DNA of 11,484 nt from an uncultured Bacteroidota bacterium. Lineage in GTDB: Bacteria; Bacteroidota; Bacteroidia; Flavobacteriales; Flavobacteriaceae. The stretch is from assembly GCA_903837025.1 (NCBI GenBank), contig CAILTC010000373.1, positions 1 through 11,484 on the forward strand, in the 5' to 3' direction. Position numbers and translations under genes: made by a program. Below are positions 1 through 5,370 of this stretch, one piece after another. The notes below the pieces were generated by a model. The model was not told where the DNA came from and searched no databases. It saw only the letters and a list, made by a program, of their open reading frames with translations. Every line of letters starts with the position of its first letter. Within the stretch, counting starts at the first letter, position 1.

Positions 1-15
1 ATAAAAATACCCATT

Positions 16-555
16 ATGGTTTATAAATTTAGAGTAATTCTCGATGCCGAAGAAGACATTTTTAGAGACATTGCGATACTTGCCGACGATACTTTAGAAG
101 ATTTTCATAACGCCATTTTCAACTCTTTTGGGTTTGACGGAATGGAAGTAGCTTCTTTCTACACGTGTGATGACACCTGGAATCAAGAAGATGAAATACC
201 AATGTTTGACGCAGGTGATATTCCTGGTGTACAAAAAACAATGAGCGATTACTCGCTTTCGGATATTTTGGACAAGGAAAATACCAAAATTATATATGTT
301 TATGATTTCATCAACATGTGGACATTTCTTATAGAATTAGCCTCTGTTGAAGAAATTACTATAGGAAATACGTATCCTGAGACCATTTTTTCGCATGGCG
401 AAATGCCTGATGAAGCCATGGAAAAACATTTTATCGCTGATGATGATGAGGACGATTATAACGAATTTGAAGATGATCTAGACGAAGATGATCTAGATAT
501 GTTTGAAGGTGACGATAGTTTTGAAGACTACGGTTTTGAAGAAAATTGGAACTAA
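16..555 (+). CDS. PRiA4_ORF3-family protein with acidic C-terminal tail
   Basis: This complete 179-residue protein resembles the plasmid pRiA4b ORF-3 family, often labelled 'IS1096 element passenger TnpR family'. The family look comes from the N-terminal VYKFRVIL strand, then ADDTLEDFHNAI (residues 23-34), the FGFDG turn (38-42), FYTCDDTW (48-55), and the YVYDFINMWTF segment (94-104). That last segment corresponds to the usual Y-DFGD-W motif, with the GD here replaced by IN. Residues 141-179 are an extremely acidic tail of mostly D and E that includes a tandem EDDLD duplication; such tails can bind basic partners, but that is inference. The biochemical function of the family is not established, and the TnpR name does not imply resolvase activity: no serine- or tyrosine-recombinase motif is visible. 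The start at 16 gives the family's normal N-terminus. Only 15 nt lie upstream in the window, so its promoter and upstream partner are unseen. Confidence 0.85.
   Translation: MVYKFRVILDAEEDIFRDIAILADDTLEDFHNAIFNSFGFDGMEVASFYTCDDTWNQEDEIPMFDAGDIPGVQKTMSDYSLSDILDKENTKIIYVYDFINMWTFLIELASVEEITIGNTYPETIFSHGEMPDEAMEKHFIADDDEDDYNEFEDDLDEDDLDMFEGDDSFEDYGFEENWN
469..498 (+). repeat. 15-bp tandem duplication in the acidic tail
   Basis: Two adjacent 15-bp units (469-483 and 484-498) differ only at their last base. Each encodes EDDLD (residues 152-156 and 157-161). The unit is in frame, so gain or loss of copies would lengthen or shorten the acidic tail without breaking the reading frame. Confidence 0.85.
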
Positions 556-556
556 T

Positions 557-590
557 TTCAATTAAAAAATTACGAATTAAAAATTAAAAT
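557..590 (+). repeat. AT-rich imperfect direct repeat (AATTAAAAA units)
   Basis: Just after the stop codon of the first gene, AATTAAAAA-type units recur with a short ACG-containing spacer. This kind of low-complexity repeat is frequent in flavobacterial intergenic DNA. No function is evident. Confidence 0.3.
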
Positions 591-604
591 AGTCAACAAT
601 ATTT

Positions 605-650
605 AACCAAGATTTGAGACATAATTCTGTCTTTTATCTTGGTTCTTTTA
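605..650 (+). terminator. Hairpin between the first two genes, probable weak terminator
   Basis: AACCAAGAT (605-613) pairs perfectly with ATCTTGGTT (636-644). Inside it AGACA (617-621) pairs with TGTCT (628-632) around a 6-nt loop, with a 3x3 internal loop between the two stems. The stem is followed by CTTTTATCT, a poor U-tract. It lies 49 nt after the first stop codon and ends 22 nt before the next start, so it could terminate the first transcript or be a leader structure of the second gene. Confidence 0.55.
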
Positions 651-666
651 TCTAAAAAAAAGAAAT

Positions 667-1725
667 ATGATCAATTTATTTAATACACATATCGAGACTT
701 TATCCATTCATAGAGTGGGAAATAAGAGTCGCAACGAAGCACTTTTTTTGTCGGAACAACCTTTTAATTTGAATGACGAAGTGGTACCTCTGATGAAAGA
801 ATATTTCTTTAAACCTTTTAGAGAAAAAGAAGAAAATTACTTTCAGTTTGCTCACGAAGTAGATTTAGATTACAATGATATGTTTAAATATGCTACTCAA
901 ATATTCGAAAATCCGAGTAGTTTACACGAAGTATCAAAGCAAATTACGACTCATTTATTTGAGCAATCAAACCATCCACACATCAAAAACGGGGAAGTTT
1001 ATGTAGCGCATTTGACCAATGTAAATATTGATAATAATGTGGTCGATGCCATCGGAATATTTAAAAGCGAATTGCAATCTGATTTTTTGCAGTTTGAAGA
1101 AAAAGATACCAATCTAGATATGATTTTGCAACATGGTATCAACCTAAGCAAACTCGACAAGGGTTGTTTGATTTTCAACTATAAAAAAGAAGAAGGTTAT
1201 AAAATCCTCACGGTAGATAGTAACCGTTATGATGCCCGTTATTGGTTAGAGCATTTTCTATCGGTTGATGCTTTTGAAGATGAAAATTTCATCACCAAAA
1301 AATACTTGAAATTTTGTCAAGGTTTTGCCAAAGATGTCGTTTTTCCTGCCGAAGACAAAAAGGAAGAAGTGATGTTTATGAACCGAAGCGTGAATTATTT
1401 TGCCAAAAACGACCAATTTGAAGAAGCAAACTTCTTAAGTGAAGTACTAGATAATCCGGATTTGCTTCCTGAATTTAAAAACTACAAGGTTGATAAAGGC
1501 GAAAAATACAGCATTGAAGACATAACTTCATTTCCTATAGCCAATGCAGCCGTTACTGATGCTAGAAAATCAATCAAAAACGTAATTAATTTGGACACAC
1601 ATATTCAAATTAAAATGGATTTTATCAATCCCGAAAGTGCCGAAAAATTTGTAGAAAAAGGTTGGGACGAAGAAAAACAAATGTATTATTATCTCGTCTA
1701 TTTTAATAAAGAAGTAAAAAACTAA
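667..1725 (+). CDS. NdpA/YejK-type 37-kDa nucleoid-associated protein
   Basis: This 352-residue protein matches the 37-kDa nucleoid-associated protein family (NdpA, E. coli YejK, about 335 residues), whose members associate with the bacterial nucleoid; their exact role is unclear. Supporting features are the N-terminal region starting INLFNTHIETLSIHRVGNK, the central strand pair VYVAHLTNVN (residues 111-120) and DAIGIFKSE (128-136), the HGINLSKLDKGCLIFN segment (156-171), and the YWLEHFLSV...KYLKFCQGFAKDV stretch (192-224), which aligns with the family's central helical region. It is cytoplasmic, with no signal peptide or membrane segment. The ATG at 667 follows an A-run leader with no Shine-Dalgarno site, as is usual in this phylum. 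It is separated from the first gene by 111 nt and a hairpin, and is closed by a strong intrinsic terminator 34 nt downstream, so it is probably monocistronic or the end of a two-gene unit. No convincing TAnnTTTG box is visible in its leader. Confidence 0.85.
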   Translation: MINLFNTHIETLSIHRVGNKSRNEALFLSEQPFNLNDEVVPLMKEYFFKPFREKEENYFQFAHEVDLDYNDMFKYATQIFENPSSLHEVSKQITTHLFEQSNHPHIKNGEVYVAHLTNVNIDNNVVDAIGIFKSELQSDFLQFEEKDTNLDMILQHGINLSKLDKGCLIFNYKKEEGYKILTVDSNRYDARYWLEHFLSVDAFEDENFITKKYLKFCQGFAKDVVFPAEDKKEEVMFMNRSVNYFAKNDQFEEANFLSEVLDNPDLLPEFKNYKVDKGEKYSIEDITSFPIANAAVTDARKSIKNVINLDTHIQIKMDFINPESAEKFVEKGWDEEKQMYYYLVYFNKEVKN

Positions 1726-1759
1726 ATTTATAACATTTAATTTATATTTCTAAATTCAT

Positions 1760-1798
1760 AAAATCCTCCGTTAATTCAATTTAATGGAGGATTTTTTT
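1760..1798 (+). terminator. Strong intrinsic terminator after the NdpA-like gene
   Basis: AAAATCCTCC (1760-1769) pairs with GGAGGATTTT (1786-1795). The stem continues inward through one G-T wobble and four A-T pairs to a 6-nt loop (1775-1780), making 15 pairs in all. A run of seven T (1792-1798) follows the GC-rich core. The flanking A and T runs could let it act on either strand, but no minus-strand gene ends here. Confidence 0.9.
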
Positions 1799-1889
1799 GA
1801 AAAACATTCTAGATTAAGCTCCATAATCAATCATAATATGTAGGTTTATAAATACAATGCAGTAAAAGTAGTGTATTTAATCGGTTTTA

Positions 1890-1921
1890 TTTGCTTTTAA
1901 GCAGATTTGGCTTTATATTTA
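1890..1921 (+). promoter_or_regulatory. Candidate Bacteroidota-type promoter for the CxxC gene
   Basis: TTTG (1890-1893), 20 nt of spacer, then TATATTTA (1914-1921). This matches the phylum's TTTG / TAnnTTTG promoter except for the last base of the -7 box. It would give a leader of roughly 20 nt before the ATG at 1947. The spacer begins with a small inverted repeat, TGCTT-TT-AAGCA (1892-1903). The remaining gene-free DNA between 1799 and 1889 shows nothing recognisable. Confidence 0.4.
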
Positions 1922-1946
1922 CTAAACAAACCATAATTGATTTTAT

Positions 1947-2186
1947 ATGGATACATCAAAAATCAGAAAGAGGCTTTTCTCCAGAAAAATTTTGTGTACT
2001 TTATTAGGACACAAAATCATTACAACTAGAAATGTGACAAATCACTTCAAGGAATACAAATGTTCCGTGTGTAGTTTAGAGTTGACCAATGATCTCAAAG
2101 GTCATAAAACATTTCTCACCCCAAAGCTTAAAGACATTAATGAAGCATTAATTCGTCTTGACAAAAACAAGCGCATATCTAATTGA
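1947..2186 (+). CDS. Small basic CxxC protein, possible zinc-binding
   Basis: This 79-residue protein was not recognised as any named gene. Its N-terminus is strongly basic (KIRKRLFSRK, residues 5-14), followed by C17-TLLGH22. A central YKCSVC motif (37-42) supplies C39-x2-C42, and the tail from LTPKLKDINEAL (57-68) to the end looks helical and charged. C17, H22, C39 and C42 could form a single zinc site (CxxxxH plus CxxC), a resemblance shared with small DUF1660-like 'prophage' proteins, though this assignment is only a visual impression. It is cytoplasmic, with no signal peptide. The gene stands alone between a strong upstream terminator and a convergent downstream gene, and has its own candidate promoter. 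Low-complexity translation is unlikely to explain the ordered C/H pattern, so a real gene is favoured. Confidence 0.7.
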   Translation: MDTSKIRKRLFSRKILCTLLGHKIITTRNVTNHFKEYKCSVCSLELTNDLKGHKTFLTPKLKDINEALIRLDKNKRISN

Positions 2187-2191
2187 ATCAT

Positions 2192-2296
2192 CTAAAACCC
2201 CAATAAAGATGCTAATACTACTCCTAATAAAAAGCCTACTAATGTTAAAACAAACAGTAAACAAAAAAACAACTGAACCCGTTTCCGAAATAAAAT
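2192..2296 (-). other. Minus-strand membrane micro-ORF without a standard start
   Basis: On the minus strand an open frame runs from just after a TAA (2312-2314) to a TAG at 2192-2194. If read from an ATT codon at 2294-2296 it encodes 34 residues: a basic head with RKR (residues 4-6), then an unbroken hydrophobic span from residue 9 to the end that includes LVGFLLGVVLASLL, with a GxxxG-like G21-G25 spacing. Codons are typical of the neighbours (TTA, GGA, GTA). There is no ATG, GTG or TTG before the hydrophobic part; the only TTG falls at residue 9. It may be a micro-protein using a rare start, the decayed end of a lost gene, or chance in AT-rich DNA. Confidence 0.2.
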
Positions 2297-2324
2297 CGTG
2301 AATAGGAAATGTTATATTAAAATT

Positions 2325-3395
2325 TTACTCGAAATTATTACTAATGACATTTACTGTTTTATAATTTCTTGCAATAAAATCAAAAGTAGCATTCAGCACA
2401 TTTCCCATTGATTTTGCTCTTTTAAAATTCAAGTCATGTGTAACACGAAACCATTCTAATTTTAATTGTTCTATGTGTTCATCTGGAGCAATAGTGTCAT
2501 TACCCATAATTTGCAATAATTTTTTTATACGGTTTTCGGCCGAAAAAATTCTTTTGGCCAGAACCGCTCGTTCTTCGTCTTTATATTGATCGATCGAACT
2601 AAGTTGAAGTTTATCTTTGACCAATTTTACCATTGGATAATTTTCCTTAAAAAACTGCGGCATATACACTTTTATGTTTCCTTCATAACATTGCTGATCA
2701 AAATCGATTGGACGAATTTTGAAAACTACTTGGTCAAAATCATGACTTGGCACAATGACGTAATTATAAGCCCGCATATCACCTAGTAATCGGATCATAC
2801 AGCGCTCATTGAACTTGACAAATTCTTTTGCTATTTGAGACTTCTCGGTTTCGGTACAATCATTCAATAAAGTATTCATAAATACATCGCCCGGAATTCC
2901 GATAATATGTTCTTCGATTAAAGTGTCTTTATAGACCAAAAAATTGATTTTATCTGGCGATAAAATATGTTCTAACTCCAAGCCATAAACCCTTGAAGCA
3001 TCCGCTTTTTTGACGTAGAAATGCGTGTAATTATCATTTAGAATGTTTCTGACTTTTATTCGAAAAGGTTTCGAATTACCAAAAGTACAATAGTCGATCG
3101 AATCCACATTCAAAAATTTAATGATGCTCAAATTACCATCCGAAAGCAAAAGAGAATACACTTTTTTTAGTGCCAAATCTATTTCTTGTCTTTCATATTC
3201 ATTATAATACACCCTGACCCATAAAGTATCTTTATCATTTTTATCGAATACATTTATGGCACCCGAAAAACGTAATAAATCATCATAAACTATAGAAACT
3301 TTTGATATACGATCGTATCGCTCTAAATAATCCATAAGTGCATTATTTACAGGATAAGTTGGTTTTTTGAAAACCATTAATGGTTCTTCGCTCAT
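2325..3395 (-). CDS. Uncharacterised protein with kinase-like residue pattern
   Basis: This 356-residue cytoplasmic protein was not recognised as a named family. Residue order resembles a protein-kinase/aminoglycoside-phosphotransferase fold: an N-lobe strand FYVKKAD with K129/K130, acidic residues E140 and E142 in the following helix, a hinge-like EEHIIGIPGD (161-170), a catalytic-loop-like LGDMRAYNYVI (204-214) with D206 and N211 at the D-x4-N spacing of kinases, and RPIDFDQQ (228-235), where D231/D233 could bind magnesium. A glycine-rich loop is not obvious. The C-terminal part (260-345) looks helical and charged. Kinase activity is inference; the fold could be degenerate or the match coincidental. 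The ATG at 3395 is preferred over the Met at residue 7 because it lies 17 nt after a TAAATTTG box. It is transcribed divergently from the ABC operon and converges on the CxxC gene, so it stands alone. Confidence 0.8.
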   Translation of the reverse strand: MSEEPLMVFKKPTYPVNNALMDYLERYDRISKVSIVYDDLLRFSGAINVFDKNDKDTLWVRVYYNEYERQEIDLALKKVYSLLLSDGNLSIIKFLNVDSIDYCTFGNSKPFRIKVRNILNDNYTHFYVKKADASRVYGLELEHILSPDKINFLVYKDTLIEEHIIGIPGDVFMNTLLNDCTETEKSQIAKEFVKFNERCMIRLLGDMRAYNYVIVPSHDFDQVVFKIRPIDFDQQCYEGNIKVYMPQFFKENYPMVKLVKDKLQLSSIDQYKDEERAVLAKRIFSAENRIKKLLQIMGNDTIAPDEHIEQLKLEWFRVTHDLNFKRAKSMGNVLNATFDFIARNYKTVNVISNNFE

Positions 3396-3412
3396 TTGGA
3401 TTACTTTTGATA

Positions 3413-3420
3413 CAAATTTA
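3413..3420 (-). promoter_or_regulatory. TAnnTTTG -7 box for the kinase-like gene
   Basis: On the minus strand TAAATTTG is an exact match to the Bacteroidota -7 consensus TAnnTTTG, 17 nt before the ATG. The nearest TTTG-like -33 element (minus strand, ending at 3445) is 24 nt away, longer than the usual 19-21, so the promoter is plausible but not ideal. Confidence 0.4.
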
Positions 3421-3434
3421 CACTAAATTACATT

Positions 3435-3464
3435 TTGAACGTAACAAAAATGATACTTGAACGT
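3435..3464 (+). repeat. TTGAACGT direct repeat, 22-bp period
   Basis: TTGAACGT occurs at 3435-3442 and again at 3457-3464, a 22-bp period or about two helical turns, so both copies face the same side of the DNA. They lie in the divergent region just upstream of the -7 box of the minus-strand gene and about 130 bp before the ABC operon. They could be an operator for a regulator binding in tandem; this is inference. Confidence 0.35.
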
Positions 3465-3589
3465 CATATAATACATTAATTTAATAATACGTTACTTATA
3501 TAACTGCAAATTTTGTTAGTTTATAAAAAACCATATTGAAATTATTAGTACGCATTGCAGCTTATAATATAAATTAAAACATAAATAGA

Positions 3590-4489
3590 TTGGAAACGAT
3601 ACTCAAAATTGACGCTCTTTATAAACGTTATGGCAGCATTCAAGCCTTAAAAAATGTTTCTTTCGAAATAAAGAAAGGGAATGTTTATGGAATTCTAGGT
3701 CCAAACGGAAGCGGAAAATCGACAACACTAGGTATTACCTTGAATGTTGTCAATAAAACTTCGGGAACTTATAGCTGGTTTGACGGAACAATGCCAACCC
3801 ATGATGCTTTGAAAAAAGTGGGTGCCATTATCGAAAGACCCAATTTCTATCCTTATATGACAGCGGAAGAAAACCTTCAATTAGTTTGTAAAATAAAGAA
3901 TATTAACTATTCTAAAATTGAAGAAAAACTAGAATTAGTAGGTTTAAATGAGCGAAAAAAAAGTAAATTCAGTACATTTTCACTCGGAATGAAACAACGT
4001 TTAGCAATAGCTTCAGCCTTGTTGAATGATCCCGAAATATTAATTCTCGACGAACCTACAAACGGTTTAGATCCTCAAGGTATTCACCAAATCAGGGATA
4101 TTATCAAACAAATTGCGGCAAAAGGAACTACAATTTTATTGGCATCCCATTTATTAGACGAAGTCGAAAAAGTCTGTACCCATGTAATCGTTCTTAGAAA
4201 AGGAGAGATTTTATACTCCGGATTGGTTGATGGAATGTCGGCAAATGAAGGTTTCTTCGAATTACAAGCGGATGATCTCGAAAAATTAGCGACCGTTTTA
4301 AAAAATCATCCTGCTGTAGGAAGTGTAAAAATTATGGATTCGAAAGCAATAGTCTATTTAAAAAGCACCTTGGAAGCTGCAGATTTAAATCGTTTTCTGT
4401 TTGAAAACAACATTAGTTTGAGCCATTTAATAAAACGAAAAAACAGTTTAGAAGAGCAGTTTTTAGAATTGACAAAAAACAATTCTTAA
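3590..4489 (+). CDS. BcrA-type ABC transporter ATP-binding protein
   Basis: This 299-residue ABC ATPase powers the permease encoded just downstream. Visible motifs are Walker A GPNGSGKST (residues 37-45), a Q-loop region GAIIERPNFYP (78-88) in which the Gln is replaced by E82 as in bacitracin-exporter-like (BcrA) ATPases, signature SLGMKQR (131-137), Walker B LILDE (151-155) with catalytic-type E155, a D-loop GLDP (159-162), and the switch histidine H187 in LASHLLDE. Residues 215-299 form the accessory C-terminal region found in BcrA/CcmA-type exporters. The start is TTG at 3590: an in-frame TAA lies at 3575-3577 and the next Met is at residue 68, so no ATG start is possible. This is not GldA, the gliding ATPase, whose motifs differ (standard Q-loop and LSKGYRQR signature). 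The substrate is unknown; peptides, lipids or drugs are typical for the class. It is the first gene of a probable operon, with only a weak AAATTTTG (3508-3515) near-match to a -7 box upstream. Confidence 0.93.
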   Translation: METILKIDALYKRYGSIQALKNVSFEIKKGNVYGILGPNGSGKSTTLGITLNVVNKTSGTYSWFDGTMPTHDALKKVGAIIERPNFYPYMTAEENLQLVCKIKNINYSKIEEKLELVGLNERKKSKFSTFSLGMKQRLAIASALLNDPEILILDEPTNGLDPQGIHQIRDIIKQIAAKGTTILLASHLLDEVEKVCTHVIVLRKGEILYSGLVDGMSANEGFFELQADDLEKLATVLKNHPAVGSVKIMDSKAIVYLKSTLEAADLNRFLFENNISLSHLIKRKNSLEEQFLELTKNNS

Positions 4490-4518
4490 TCTAAATTTAC
4501 AAATCTAAAATTTCAAAA

Positions 4519-5355
4519 ATGAAACGATTACTCGCTATAGAATTACAAAAAATCTGGTTAAACAAAGCTAGCCGAATATTGACTTTAACTTATTTCATCC
4601 TACTTTCCTTCATTGCTTTAATTGCTTCGATAAAGTTTGATCTTGGAATTTTTAAATTTCATCTTGCCGAAATGGGTATTTTCAATTTTCCGTTTATTTG
4701 GCATTTTAACACCTATATTGCTGCTTGGCTTAAATTCTTTTTGGCGATTGTAATCGTGTCGATGATGGCCAACGAATACAGTTATGGCACCTTGAAACAA
4801 AACCTAATTGACGGAATGAGTAAAAAGGAATTAGTCCTGTCTAAGTTTTTGACAGTGACCTTATTTGCCTTTTGTTCGACCGTTTTTGTTTTTATAATGA
4901 GTTTAATTTTGGGGTATAGCTTTTCCTCTTACACCGAAATGGGAATTGTTTTCTCCGATTTAGATTATCTCTTGGCGTTCTTTGTAAAATTAGTTGGATT
5001 TTTCTCTTTCTGTTTGTTTTTGGGTATCTTGGTAAAACGCTCCGCATTTGCGATAGGATTTGTTTTAGTTTGGTCGATTATCGAAGCTATTGCTAAAGGA
5101 TTTCTAAATTTTAAACTTTTTCCAAAAGGAAATACAGCTGCTAATATTGAGCAATTTTTCCCCTTAGAATCGATTTCGAATTTGATTGTAGAACCTTTTA
5201 CTCGATTGTCAGTTGTTAAAAACATTGGAACACAAATAGGCGTTGCAAACATGAAGGATTATGGTGTACATTTCTCAGCAATTTTGATAGTTTTGGCTTG
5301 GACATTTATATTTATGTTACTTTCGTATAAATTATTAAAAAATAGAGATTTGTAG
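4519..5355 (+). CDS. ABC-2 type transporter permease
   Basis: This 278-residue inner-membrane permease partners the preceding ATPase, 29 nt upstream. About six hydrophobic spans are visible, near residues 18-38, 65-83, 110-133, 148-172, 175-193 and 253-272. Between the second and third lies the cytoplasmic segment NEYSYGTLKQNLIDGMSKKE (residues 85-104), the typical NE(Y/F)-GT motif of BcrB/NatB-like ABC-2 permeases, which contacts the ATPase. A longer polar loop (about 195-250) precedes the last helix, and the basic KLLKNRDL end is probably cytoplasmic. One ATPase plus one permease implies that the exporter is built as a dimer of each. No substrate can be read from the sequence. The next gene begins 15 nt after the stop, so read-through transcription into the adhesin genes is likely. 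Confidence 0.9.
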   Translation: MKRLLAIELQKIWLNKASRILTLTYFILLSFIALIASIKFDLGIFKFHLAEMGIFNFPFIWHFNTYIAAWLKFFLAIVIVSMMANEYSYGTLKQNLIDGMSKKELVLSKFLTVTLFAFCSTVFVFIMSLILGYSFSSYTEMGIVFSDLDYLLAFFVKLVGFFSFCLFLGILVKRSAFAIGFVLVWSIIEAIAKGFLNFKLFPKGNTAANIEQFFPLESISNLIVEPFTRLSVVKNIGTQIGVANMKDYGVHFSAILIVLAWTFIFMLLSYKLLKNRDL

Positions 5356-5363
5356 TATATTTG
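5356..5363 (+). promoter_or_regulatory. Isolated -7-like box TATATTTG before the anchor-L gene
   Basis: An exact TAnnTTTG match begins one base after the permease stop codon and ends 7 nt before the next ATG. No TTTG -33 element lies at proper spacing. If used, it would give an almost leaderless mRNA. Chance matches of this 6-base pattern are common in AT-rich DNA. Confidence 0.2.
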
Positions 5364-5370
5364 TGATACT

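Noticed and set aside
16..555. Reading the first gene as a transposon resolvase because its family is named after TnpR
   Set aside because: No recombinase catalytic motif, no terminal inverted repeats and no transposase are nearby; the family name is historical.
3307..3318. Perfect 12-bp palindrome ATACGATCGTAT
   Set aside because: It lies inside the kinase-like coding sequence; a few palindromes of this length are expected by chance in 11 kb.
4488..4513. Imperfect repeat of ATCTAAATTT between ATPase and permease genes
   Set aside because: Low-complexity AT-rich linker typical of the genome; too degenerate to call a regulatory repeat.
3590..5355. The gliding-motility ABC transporter (GldA with GldF/GldG)
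   Set aside because: The ATPase has a BcrA-type Q-loop (IIERPNFYP) and SLGMKQR signature instead of GldA motifs, and there is one BcrB-like permease rather than GldF plus GldG.
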